Shown piece after piece: positions 55,002-63,320 of a stretch of DNA of 64,000 nucleotides. The stretch lies in the NCBI GenBank assembly GCA_963729215.1, contig CAVSND010000031.1, positions 186,001 through 250,000 on the forward strand. The letters are read 5' to 3'. This DNA comes from CAVQJU01 sp963729215 (GTDB taxonomy: Bacteria > Acidobacteriota > Vicinamibacteria > Vicinamibacterales > CAVVIG01). A program made the translations under genes and the position numbers. Numbering within the stretch: the stretch's first letter is position 1; every line of letters starts with the position of its first letter. Under the pieces are notes generated by a model. The model made no database searches and had not been told where the DNA came from. It saw nothing but the letters and a program-made list of their open reading frames with translations.

Positions 55002-56285
55002 GTGGCGATTGTACCATCGGGACCTCGGGATCGATGAGGAACCGCAAGCGCGCGTGCGCCTCGCGCAGCGATTGCTCGGCCGCGGCGGGAGCGTCGCCAT
55101 GGGCGAAGATGAACCCAAGGTAGCTCGCGCCCTCCGGCAGCGGGACGAGCTTCTGATCGGGCTTGGCCGTGATCCGCACGTCATCAATTCCGGCGATGCC
55201 TGTGGCAGCCTCGACACCTTCGACGCCCCGGTAGATGCCGGCCTGCGGAATCGGAATCATCATGACCCCGGATGCCGCCCCCTCGCGCCGCCAGTCGTCG
55301 GGTGATTCGCCGAGCGCGTGGCGCAGCAGAAGTTCCTCGAGCGAAATGGCCGGGGTTCCCAGGCCGAGCGTCGTGCTTCCGAAACTTGAGGGCGCCGGCA
55401 CACAGCCCCCCGATCGGCCGGGCGGCCACTTCGAGCACGAAGACACCGCGGTCGCCAACCCGGCACTCGGCGTGAATCGGTCCGTGGGTGAGCCCGATCG
55501 CCGCGGCCGCGCGGGCAATCGCGTCCACGATATCCCGCTGCATCGGATCCGGCGCGAGCGACGGCGTCACGTAAATGGTCTCTTCGAAAAATGGACCGTC
55601 CAGCGGATCGGGTTTGTCGAAGATCGCGAGCTCGTAAAACGCGCCGTGGTGCAGCAGTCCTTCGACGGCGAATTCCCAGCCCTCGATGAACCCTTCGACG
55701 AGCACGCCGTCGTGCGCCTCGTCCCGCTCGGCCCGCACATCCGGCGACGCCAGAAGCTTCCGCAGCCGGAGGAAGGCGTCAACGAACGACGCCTCATCGT
55801 CGGCGCGCATGACACCGCGGCTGCCTGACAGCGACAGCGGCTTGATGACGCACGGATACGAGACGCCGGCCGCGAGCCCGCGCGGATCGGTGGTGACGTC
55901 TGAGCGGAAAGAACCACGGGACGTGAAGATCGCTGTCGCGGAGCCGTTCGCGGGTCAGCAGCTTGTTGCGCGCGACGGCCGTGGCCATCGGCTGGTGCCC
56001 CAGCAAGCCGAGCGCTTCGCCCACCATCGCGGCAATCGTCGTCGGTCGATCGCCGACGACCAGAATGCCGTCCACCGGGCGCGTGCGGGCCTGCTCGAGG
56101 ATGGCGGCGACGGACCGATCCTCCTCGTGAAACCTCACGGGGATGGCCGAGTCCTGCCAGGGGTCCTCCAGCATGTCACAACGATCGGTGGCGAAGACGA
56201 GTTCGACGCCGAGACGAGCCGCCGCGTCGCCGAAACTGCGGGTCTGATATCCGGTGGTCGTGGCAAACAGCAGGACGCGTTTCAT
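54994..56285 (-). CDS. ATP-grasp enzyme of the radical SAM cluster, two frame changes
   Basis: Start ATG 56,285. N-terminal part: RVLLFATTTGYQTRSFGDAA, DPWQDSAIPVRFHEEDRSVA, ILVVGDRPTTIAAMVGEALG; then in two other frames the ATP-binding core: VIKPLSLSGSRGVMRADDEA, VLVEGFIEGWEFAVEGLLHH, FFEETIYVTPS, THGPIHAECRVGDRGVFVLE (metal Glu/Asn-type motif), AARPIGGLCAGALKF, and ends FLIDPEVPMVQSPHG. Indels lie near 55,890 and 55,390. ATP-grasp enzymes join a carboxylate to an amine or thiol. Its neighbours suggest it acts on the same molecule as the radical SAM protein. Confidence 0.82.
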
Positions 56286-56323
56286 CTTCTCGTGGCTCGT
56301 GGCTCGTGGCTCGTAACTGGCGT

Positions 56324-57697
56324 TTACACCAGCGTCAGGTGGTCGGGATTTGGTTCGGCGCAGCAGTACCAGGGCTCGCTCAGCTGCGGCACCAATGGGC
56401 GCTCGGGGCGCCGGACCGTCGCCCGCGGAGACCGACCCGTCCGTGCGTATGCAAGCGCCGCTATTTCGTCGAACATCGCCCGGCGATCGACACCGGCGCG
56501 GACGCCGACCAACCGTGCGATTTCGCGCTGCAACTCGTCCACGCGGGCGTCGGCGTGGACCCATGGATACGCCAGGGTTGCGGCGTCGAACGGGCCGACC
56601 CGCTCCCGCACGTCGTCCAGGTCGAGCAACCGGGAGCCGTCCGGAATGAGGAGCCGGATGGCCAGCTGAATGGGCGCGACGTGATCGACGAGATCGAGCT
56701 GGTCGATGAGATCGAGCAGGTCGCAGTAGCCCTCCAGCGTGAGCCACGGATGAAAAGCGACGAAGGTCGGCACGAACGTGAGGTTCGCGTCACGGCACAC
56801 AGCCACGGCCTCCACGAAATCCTGGCGCGTGTGACCCTTGTCGAGCGTCCGCAGCACGGCGTCGTCGATCGATTCGACAGCGCTCGTGACGAACGCGCAG
56901 CCAGCCGAGGAAAGACGGCCGAGCAGGTGGCGCTGATGCAGCAGGTGCTCGACCTTGATCGTCACGTCGAACGTCACGTGTGGATATGCGGCGTGCAGCG
57001 CGTCCACCACGCGCAAGGCGTGCGTGGGGCCGTTGAAAAAATCCGGATCACCGAACGTCACATGTTCGGCGCCGGCCGCGACCTGCGCATCGACGTCGGC
57101 CAGCACGACGTCCGGTGGCACAATCCGGAACTGGCCGTTGTAGATCGGCACGACCGGGCAATGCCGGCACAGATGCCTGCACCCCCGGCTGGCCTCGGTC
57201 GATCCGACAATCTTCCGCCGGCCGCCGCCGACGTCGAGCGTCGCGTACTGGGCGAGGGGCGGCAGTCCAGAGCGGTCGGGAACCAGGAAGTGAATCCGCG
57301 GGACGGACGTGCCGGCCGCCCCGACATCTGAAGGCGCGGGGCTGAGGGCGTAATCCCTCAGCGCCTCTTCGAACTCGCCGCCAAACACGGCGTCGATGCC
57401 GAGCGAGCGCAGCCAGCCGGCGTTGAGCGGCGCGTACAGCCCGTACGCGCACAGGCGCGCCGACGCGTTGATTTCCTTCACCTTGGCGATGACCGGACCC
57501 GCCAGCCGCGTCGCCGTGTGCATCGGCAGATGGAAGCCGACAAGGTCGGCGCGCTCGATGGCGGCGCGGTGGAGGCGCTCTTTCGCGACATCCACGCACG
57601 ACACGTCCCAGCCGGCCGCGCGAAGCCAGGCCGCCGGGGACGCAAGACCGAACGGCTGGCGTCCCAGTTCGTACGTGGAAATGAGGAGCGCGTTCAT
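56324..57697 (-). CDS. B12-binding radical SAM protein with CCAEP tail
   Basis: 457 residues. Residues 1-140 resemble a cobalamin-binding domain (LLISTYELGRQPFGLASPAA, LVGFHLPMHTATRLAGPVIA, GGEFEEALRDYA), though the classical DxHxxG is not clear. The radical SAM cluster motif is Cys173-x3-Cys177-x2-Cys180 (ASRGCRHLCRHCPVVPIY), followed by VTFGDPDFFNG and EHLLHQRHLLGRLSSAGCAF. The C-terminal end is PWYCCAEPNPDHLTLV, with Cys445-Cys446-Ala-Glu-Pro. I recall that annotators name a family by a CUAEP/CCAEP tail, where some members have selenocysteine in place of the second Cys; here both codons are TGC. Function unknown. Confidence 0.9.
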   Translation of the reverse strand: MNALLISTYELGRQPFGLASPAAWLRAAGWDVSCVDVAKERLHRAAIERADLVGFHLPMHTATRLAGPVIAKVKEINASARLCAYGLYAPLNAGWLRSLGIDAVFGGEFEEALRDYALSPAPSDVGAAGTSVPRIHFLVPDRSGLPPLAQYATLDVGGGRRKIVGSTEASRGCRHLCRHCPVVPIYNGQFRIVPPDVVLADVDAQVAAGAEHVTFGDPDFFNGPTHALRVVDALHAAYPHVTFDVTIKVEHLLHQRHLLGRLSSAGCAFVTSAVESIDDAVLRTLDKGHTRQDFVEAVAVCRDANLTFVPTFVAFHPWLTLEGYCDLLDLIDQLDLVDHVAPIQLAIRLLIPDGSRLLDLDDVRERVGPFDAATLAYPWVHADARVDELQREIARLVGVRAGVDRRAMFDEIAALAYARTGRSPRATVRRPERPLVPQLSEPWYCCAEPNPDHLTLV

Positions 57698-57750
57698 CTG
57701 CTCGCCAACATTCTGTCACAGTGCTCGCGAGACGTTGTAAGCTCGCGCCC

Positions 57751-59013
57751 ATGACCGCTGACGGCCGCCGCCGCGCATCCCATCCGACCGGGCTCTACGT
57801 GCTCTTCTTCACGGAACTGTGGGAGCGCTACAGCTTCTACTCGATGGTCGCGATCCTCGTCCTCTACATGAACGAAGCGCTGCACTTCGATGTCGCGCGC
57901 GCGGGACGCATCTACGGGCTCTACACGGCCGGCGTCTACATCTTCCCCGTCGTCGGCGGCCTGCTCGCCGATCGCGTCCTCGGCTTCAACCGGGCCGTCA
58001 TCATCGGCGGCGTGCTGATGATGTTCGGCCATCTCGTGCTCGGCGTCGAAACGCTGCCCTTCTTCTACGGCGGCCTGATCCTGCTCGCGTGCGGAAGCGG
58101 TCTGTTGAAACCCAACGTCTCGACGCTGGCGGGCAACCTCTATCGCGACCGGCCGGAACTGCGCGACCAGGGCTTCAACATCTACTACATGGGCGTGAAC
58201 ATCGGAGCGTTCGTCTCGCCGATCACGGTCTCGTGGCTCCGCACGCACTACGGATGGAGCGTGGCGTTCATGTCGGCGGCCGTCGCGATGGTGTTGTCGT
58301 TGCTCGTCTTCACCGTTTTTAACCGGCACGTCGCAGAGGCCGCGGTCAAGGTCGATCAACAGTCGGTGGAGGAGCCGATGACGACGGCGGAGGTGCGTTC
58401 GCGCGTCATCACGCTCCTGGCGATCTTCGGCATCTCGCTGGTCTTCTGGCTCGCTTTCTATCAGATCTTCTTCACGTTCACGCTGTGGGCTCGCGACAGC
58501 ACGGCCGGCACGTGGCCGCCGGAGCGATACCAGACGTTCGAACCACTGGGCGTCATCCTCTTTTCGCCGGTGCTCGTCGCCATCTGGGCATGGCTGCAGA
58601 AGCGCAACGCCGAGCCCTCCACGCCGGTCAAAATGCTGATCGGCGTCGTGCTCGTGGCGGCGGCATTCGGGGCCCTGGGCTATGCCGGCACGATTGGCGG
58701 AGACACCGGACGCGTCTCGCCCGCGTGGCTCATCGCCGCTAATCTGACCATCGCGGTCGGCGAGATCGCGCTGAGCCCGATGGGCATGTCGCTCGTCAAC
58801 AGGCTGTCGCCGCCCCGGCTCCGCGGCCAGATGATGGGCGGCTGGTTCGCCAGCCTCGGCCTCGGCGGCTGGCTCTCGGGATACATCGGACGCTTCTGGG
58901 ACACTCTTCCGCACAGCCAGTTCTTCTTCATGGTGGTCGGCATTCTCGTCGCGACGGCCGTTCCGCTCAGCCTGATGACGCCGCAGATCAAGCGCACCAT
59001 CGCGCGATCGTAA
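57751..59013 (+). CDS. POT/PTR-family proton-coupled peptide transporter
   Basis: 420 residues from ATG 57,751; GTG 57,721 is an alternative. The POT signature is FFTELWERYSFYSMVAILVL (ExxER near residue 22), followed by FNRAVIIGGVLMMFGHLVLG, LLKPNVSTLAGNLYRDRPEL and the family helix YYMGVNIGAFVSPI. Eleven to twelve helices are visible. Members take up di- and tripeptides with protons; some carry nitrate or drugs. It diverges from the radical SAM gene with about 50 bases between them. Confidence 0.9.
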   Translation: MTADGRRRASHPTGLYVLFFTELWERYSFYSMVAILVLYMNEALHFDVARAGRIYGLYTAGVYIFPVVGGLLADRVLGFNRAVIIGGVLMMFGHLVLGVETLPFFYGGLILLACGSGLLKPNVSTLAGNLYRDRPELRDQGFNIYYMGVNIGAFVSPITVSWLRTHYGWSVAFMSAAVAMVLSLLVFTVFNRHVAEAAVKVDQQSVEEPMTTAEVRSRVITLLAIFGISLVFWLAFYQIFFTFTLWARDSTAGTWPPERYQTFEPLGVILFSPVLVAIWAWLQKRNAEPSTPVKMLIGVVLVAAAFGALGYAGTIGGDTGRVSPAWLIAANLTIAVGEIALSPMGMSLVNRLSPPRLRGQMMGGWFASLGLGGWLSGYIGRFWDTLPHSQFFFMVVGILVATAVPLSLMTPQIKRTIARS

Positions 59014-59024
59014 ATCTAGTCAAT

Positions 59025-59106
59025 TGGTCATTTAATCATCTGGTCATCGTTGATCAATTGAGCGATTTCAAAATTTCCAAACGATGACCAGATGACCAAA
59101 TGACCA
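59025..59106. repeat. TGGTCAT-word long inverted repeat
   Basis: Left arm 59,025-59,051 (TGGTCATTTAATCATCTGG..) and right arm 59,080-59,106 pair at 25 of 27 positions around a 28-base loop. It fills the gap after the POT transporter and before the LigD phosphoesterase gene, and could terminate the former. Confidence 0.85.
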
Positions 59107-59135
59107 GATTCATGGTCATGGTCTAAGATTCGCCC

Positions 59136-59834
59136 ATGGCCCTCGAGGAATATCGCCGCAAGCGCGACTTCAAGAAGTCGCCCGAACCGGAAGGCAAGGT
59201 CGCAAAGAAGAAGACTGAAGAGCTGTTCTTCTGCGTGCAGAAGCACCTCGCGAGCCACCTCCATTACGACCTCAGGCTCGAGCTGAACGGCGTCCTGCTG
59301 TCGTGGGCCGTCCCGAAAGGTCCATCGCTCGACCCGAAAACCAAACGCCTGGCGATGCACGTCGAGGATCACCCGCTCGCGTATGGCGAGTTCGAGGGCG
59401 TCATCCCCGAGGGCTACGGCGCCGGCATCGTCATGCTCTGGGACCGCGGCACATGGAAGCCAGAGGTGGACGATGTCGAGGCCGCGTTGAAGAAGGGCGA
59501 CCTGAAGTTCACACTGAACGGCTACAAGCTCAAAGGATCGTGGGTGCTCGTCAGGACGAAAGGCTGGCCGGGGGCCAAGACAGGACCGGGCGGCAGCAGC
59601 AAGAGCTGGCTGCTCATCAAACACCGCGACGAATGGTCGGGCGATCTCGACATCACGACGTTTGCGCCAAAGAGCGTGAAGAGCGAAGGCGATTTCGAGG
59701 ACATTCTCGCCGAGGACACGCCGGCGATCTGGATTTCGAAAGGGCCGACCAAGGGCGGCGAAGCGGCGGCCATGCTGGCCGATGTCATCGAGCGCGCGGC
59801 ACAGCTCAAGGCCGGCCGGAAAAAGAAACGCTAA
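59136..59834 (+). CDS. Stand-alone LigD-type 3'-phosphoesterase domain protein
   Basis: 232 residues. The N-terminal 40 residues are basic (EYRRKRDFKKSPEPEGKVAK), then the phosphoesterase core: FFCVQKHLASHLHYDLRLEL with catalytic His/Asp, VLLSWAVPKGPSLDPKTKRL, MHVEDHPLAYGEFEGVIPEG, GAGIVMLWDRGTWKPEVDD, and the end KSWLLIKHRDEW. This domain trims 3'-ribonucleotides or phosphates in bacterial end joining; usually fused to a ligase in LigD, here it stands alone with no Ku or ligase nearby. It is followed by the dehalogenase gene 11 bases later. Confidence 0.9.
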   Translation: MALEEYRRKRDFKKSPEPEGKVAKKKTEELFFCVQKHLASHLHYDLRLELNGVLLSWAVPKGPSLDPKTKRLAMHVEDHPLAYGEFEGVIPEGYGAGIVMLWDRGTWKPEVDDVEAALKKGDLKFTLNGYKLKGSWVLVRTKGWPGAKTGPGGSSKSWLLIKHRDEWSGDLDITTFAPKSVKSEGDFEDILAEDTPAIWISKGPTKGGEAAAMLADVIERAAQLKAGRKKKR

Positions 59835-59845
59835 GGAGCCCAGCG

Positions 59846-60679
59846 ATGAGCGCAACCCGTCGTCAATTCCTTCAGGCAGCATCCGTCACGATGGCGGGCA
59901 CGATGGCCATTCCGTCGACGCCGCTGCTGGCCGCCCAGCAGCCGGCAAGCCGGATCGCCCGCGACCTCGCGGGCGGCGGCACCGTGAAGGCCCTCGTCTT
60001 CGACACCTTCGGCACGGTCGTCGACTACCGCACCACGATCATCAGCGAAGGCGAAGCGCTCGGAAAGGCCAGGGGGCTCGCAGTCGACTGGGCGAAGTTC
60101 GCCGATGCCTGGCGCGGTGCATATGCGCCCGCCATGGACCGCGTGCGGAAGGGCGAGCTGCCCTGGACGAAGCTGGACGCCCTCCACCGCATGATGCTGG
60201 ACAAGGTGCTCGCCGATTTCGGCGTGAAGGGGCTGAGCGAGGCCGACATCGACAACCTGAACCGGGTCTGGCACCGCCTCAAGCCCTGGCCGGACGCCGT
60301 GAGCGGCCTGACCCGGCTGAAGAAGAAATTCATCATCGCGCCGCTGTCGAACGGCAACGTCTCGCTGATGACCGACATGGCGAAACATGCCGGCCTGCCA
60401 TGGGATCTGATTCTCGGCGCCGAGCTCGCCCGTCATTACAAGCCCGACAAGGAGGTCTACCTCACGGGCGCCGAGTTACTGAGCCTGGCGCCGCACGACA
60501 TGATGATGGTCGCGGCGCACCAGAACGACCTGCGGGCGGCGCACGCGCTCGGGTTCAGGACGGCGTTCGTTCCGCGTCCTCAGGAGGGACCGAACGGCGA
60601 ACGCAACTTCACGCCCGATCCGGTGTTCGACGTCGTGGCGCCGGATTTCAATGCGCTGGCCTCCGCGATGGGAGCCTAG
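59846..60679 (+). CDS. HAD-type dehalogenase with twin-arginine leader
   Basis: 277 residues; ATG with AAGGAG seven bases upstream. The leader carries a Tat motif SATRRQFLQAAS followed by VTMAGTMAIPSTPLLAAQQ. The HAD core: LVFDTFGTVVDYRTT (nucleophile Asp), FIIAPLSNGNVSLM, ELARHYKPDKEVY (the Lys) and MMVAAHQNDLRAAHALGF (the Asp pair, here with QND). It resembles 2-haloacid dehalogenase type II enzymes, which are cytosolic; export through Tat, with TatC in this window, is unusual. Substrate unproven. Confidence 0.85.
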   Translation: MSATRRQFLQAASVTMAGTMAIPSTPLLAAQQPASRIARDLAGGGTVKALVFDTFGTVVDYRTTIISEGEALGKARGLAVDWAKFADAWRGAYAPAMDRVRKGELPWTKLDALHRMMLDKVLADFGVKGLSEADIDNLNRVWHRLKPWPDAVSGLTRLKKKFIIAPLSNGNVSLMTDMAKHAGLPWDLILGAELARHYKPDKEVYLTGAELLSLAPHDMMMVAAHQNDLRAAHALGFRTAFVPRPQEGPNGERNFTPDPVFDVVAPDFNALASAMGA

Positions 60680-60697
60680 GATGCCTGCCTGGATCGA

Positions 60698-61666
60698 TCA
60701 CTCGGCGAGCAGCCACCTCGAGAGAATCGCCCATAAGGCGTAGGCAAGCCGCAGGCGATCGTGGCGGGCGATTTCCCCGGTCCAGAACTCGCCGCCGACG
60801 ACTTCACAGTGTTTCGGCAGATCGCCCGGCAGCAGCGGCTGCTTGTGCTCCTGCGCGTAACGCTCCAGCACCGGAGCCGCGGGCCACACCGTATTCGTGA
60901 TGACCACGTCCACGCGCCGCCGCGTGGCTTCTTCGATGCGCGCCACGGCGTCAGCCGCCGTGAACCCGGCCATGCCGCGGCCTTCCGTCAGCAGGTTCGC
61001 GATGAAAATGATCGGCCCACGCATGTCGGCCATCGCTTCGGCCACGCCGCGCACCAGGAAAATGGGCATCAGGCTCGTGTAGAAGCTGCCCGGCCCGATG
61101 ATGACCGCGTCCAGCTTGCTGATCGCCTCGCTGACCGTCGGATGAATCGAGACGGGGGGTTCGAGCCAGATACGGCGGACGGGCCGCCCGGAGGATTGCC
61201 CGGCGTCCACCTCGACTTCGCCGCGCGTCGCCGATCCATCGCCATATTCGGCACACACGGACGCCTGCTCGACCGTGACCGGCCAGACACGCCCACGGCA
61301 CCCGAGGAGGGCGCTCAGCCCGTCCACGGCATCGAGGAAATCGCCGCTGTACTGCTGCATCATCGACAGCAGGAGGTTGCCGCCTGTGTGGCCGCCCAGC
61401 TTGGCATGCTCGAGCATCGGCAGCCGGGCGAGCAGGACGCGGCGGGCTTCGCGCGCGTTTCGCGAGAGGGCGAGCGCGCATTTGAGGATGTCGCCCGGCG
61501 GCAGCACGCCAAGCTCGTCCCGCAGCTGCCCCGAGCTGCCCCCGCTGTCGAACATCGTCACCACGGCGTTGACGCGGAGCCAGGGATTGTTCTTCAGCCC
61601 GCCGAGGACGCTCGGCATCCCGGTGCCACCGCCAAAGCAGCCGACATTCAACTCCAGGAGACGCAT
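60698..61666 (-). CDS. YvcK/gluconeogenesis-factor-like protein (CofD superfamily)
   Basis: 322 residues. Core motifs: LNVGCFGGGTGMPSVLGGLK, VNAVVTMFDSGGSSGQLRDE (the UDP-sugar/CofD-like GGSSG loop), LPPGDILKCALALS, GGHTGGNLLLSMM, IIGPGSFYTSLMPIFLVRGV, VFITNLLTEG-like and VVITNTVWPAAPVLERYAQE. YvcK binds UDP-sugars and links cell-wall and central metabolism. It lies divergent from the next gene with only 17 bases between starts. Confidence 0.9.
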   Translation of the reverse strand: MRLLELNVGCFGGGTGMPSVLGGLKNNPWLRVNAVVTMFDSGGSSGQLRDELGVLPPGDILKCALALSRNAREARRVLLARLPMLEHAKLGGHTGGNLLLSMMQQYSGDFLDAVDGLSALLGCRGRVWPVTVEQASVCAEYGDGSATRGEVEVDAGQSSGRPVRRIWLEPPVSIHPTVSEAISKLDAVIIGPGSFYTSLMPIFLVRGVAEAMADMRGPIIFIANLLTEGRGMAGFTAADAVARIEEATRRRVDVVITNTVWPAAPVLERYAQEHKQPLLPGDLPKHCEVVGGEFWTGEIARHDRLRLAYALWAILSRWLLAE

Positions 61667-61683
61667 TCGCTAATAATACTCAT

Positions 61684-62439
61684 ATGCCTCAGATCCCAAC
61701 GGCTGTGCGGACGCTCGACACGGAGTTGCGCGAGGTCTTCGGCAGCCGTGTGCAATCGTTTGTCGTCTACGGAATTCACACGCGTGAGGCCCGGCACCGC
61801 CATGCGGATGGCGACCACGGGCAAAGTCACGGTCACGACGCCCTCCGTCCGGTGCACACGCTGGCCGTGGTCGAATCCGTGAGATCCGACGATCTGCGCG
61901 CCTGCGCGGCCCGCCTGAGCAAGTGGCGCGAGGCCGGGCTCGCGACGCCGCTTCTGCTCGCGTCGGACGAATTCGCCCGGTCGCTGGACGTGTTCCCGTT
62001 CGAGCTCAACGCGATCCTTGCCGATCACGTCGTCGTCTCCGGCCGGAACCCGTTCGAAGGTCTTCGCGTCGACGCGGCTGACCTGAGACGGGCGTGCGAA
62101 GTACAGGCAAGAGGGCACCTGTTGCATCTCCGCCAGGCGTTCATTGAAACGGAGGGGCGAGGCGACGCGCTGGCCGTCGTGGTGGTCCGTTCGGCGCCGG
62201 CGTGGGCGTCGCTGCTGCAGAACGTCGCGCACCTGGACGGACAGCCGGCGCACGACCCGGCCGCGGCCGCCCGTCACATCGAGCGCGCCCTCACCGTCAC
62301 CTCCGGCATCGAAGAGGTCGTGCGCCTCGTCGGCGTGCACGAGATCTCATCGGCCGACGCGCTCAAGGTTTTCCCCGCGTACCTCGATGCGGCGGAGCGG
62401 CTGACGCGGTACGTGGATCAGTGGAGCGCAGCCAAGTGA
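61684..62439 (+). CDS. Nucleotidyltransferase-like protein of unknown function
   Basis: 251 residues. The N-terminal half has a nucleotidyltransferase-like run (REVFGSRVQSFVVYGIHTRE) interrupted by a His-rich loop (RHRHADGDHGQSHGHDA), then HTLAVVESVRSDDLRACAAR, FPFELNAILADHVVVSGRNP and a helical C-terminal part (ACEVQARGHLLHLRQAFIET, VFPAYLDAAERLTRYVDQWS). Related proteins often precede TPM and LemA genes. The His-rich loop might bind metal. Catalytic aspartates of the fold are not clear. Its stop overlaps the TPM start by GTGA. Confidence 0.75.
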   Translation: MPQIPTAVRTLDTELREVFGSRVQSFVVYGIHTREARHRHADGDHGQSHGHDALRPVHTLAVVESVRSDDLRACAARLSKWREAGLATPLLLASDEFARSLDVFPFELNAILADHVVVSGRNPFEGLRVDAADLRRACEVQARGHLLHLRQAFIETEGRGDALAVVVVRSAPAWASLLQNVAHLDGQPAHDPAAAARHIERALTVTSGIEEVVRLVGVHEISSADALKVFPAYLDAAERLTRYVDQWSAAK

Positions 62440-63296
62440 TCGAGCGGCGCGTTCCGTCAGCCCTCTTCGGCTTGCGCGCGGTCCTGCGCGTGGTCCTGCT
62501 TGCGGCGCTGCCCTTTGCCTTTTGTCATGCGCTCTACGCGGAGACGCCTCCCCCACCGGAGCTCATCGCCCCCGTGAACGACTTCGCCCACGTCATCGAC
62601 TCGCGGAGCGCCGCGCAGATCGACCGGCTGATCCGATCGCTCAAGCAGGCGAGCGGCGACGTCGTGGTGGTCGCGACCGTGCCGACGATCGAAGGCTACG
62701 GCGATGTCCGCGAATACGCCGTGAAGATGTTCGAAAATCACGGCCACGGCATCGGCGAAAAGGGCAAGGACAACGGGCTCCTCATTCTCCTCGCGCTCAA
62801 AGAGCGGAAAGTCTGGGTGGAAGTCGGATACGGGCTCGAGCCGTGGGTCACCGACAGATTTTCCGGGGAAACCAGCCGCCAGTACATGGTGCCGCAATTC
62901 AGGAACGGCGCCTACGGACTGGGCCTCCTGGCCGGCACGGCTCGCATCGTCAACCGGATTGCGGACGGACGGCAGGTGAAGCTGGAGGGCGTCATCAGGG
63001 AACCTGAGGCGCGGCGGGACGGCGGGTCCATCTGGCCGCTGTTCCCGATCCTGATCTTCATCGCCATCCTCATCATCAGCCGCATCGGCCGCGGCGGCGG
63101 CGGCCGGGGTCTGCCCTGGATGATGGGTCCGTGGAGCGGGTGGTCGAGCGGCGTCGGGCCGTTTGGCGGCGGAGGTTCGGGTGGAGGGTTTGGCGGCGGG
63201 TTTGGCGGATTTGGCGGCGGCGGTGGCGGTGGCGGCGGATTTGGCGGCTTCGGCGGCGGTGGCAGCGGCGGCGGCGGCGGAGGTGGGAGCTGGTAG
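62436..63296 (+). CDS. TPM-domain (DUF477/YgcG-like) membrane protein with Gly-rich tail
   Basis: 286 residues from GTG 62,436 overlapping the previous stop (GTGA). Signal peptide LRVVLLAALPFAFCHALYAE, then the TPM domain: PVNDFAHVIDSRSAAQIDRL, VVVATVPTIEGYGDVREYAV, GIGEKGKDNGLLILLALKER, VEVGYGLEPWVTDRFSGETS, PQFRNGAYGLGLLAGTARIV. A membrane helix (WPLFPILIFIAILIISRIGR) and a tail of Gly/Phe repeats (about 60 residues, GGFGGFGGGG) finish it. TPM domains are linked to photosystem repair and membrane stress; bacterial role unknown. Confidence 0.9.
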   Translation: MIERRVPSALFGLRAVLRVVLLAALPFAFCHALYAETPPPPELIAPVNDFAHVIDSRSAAQIDRLIRSLKQASGDVVVVATVPTIEGYGDVREYAVKMFENHGHGIGEKGKDNGLLILLALKERKVWVEVGYGLEPWVTDRFSGETSRQYMVPQFRNGAYGLGLLAGTARIVNRIADGRQVKLEGVIREPEARRDGGSIWPLFPILIFIAILIISRIGRGGGGRGLPWMMGPWSGWSSGVGPFGGGGSGGGFGGGFGGFGGGGGGGGGFGGFGGGGSGGGGGGGSW

Positions 63297-63320
63297 ACCG
63301 AACGCGGTAAACTGGAACGT

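Noticed and set aside
56360..56365. Selenocysteine in the radical SAM tail
   Set aside because: Both codons are TGC, so this copy has Cys-Cys; no TGA and no need for a SECIS element.
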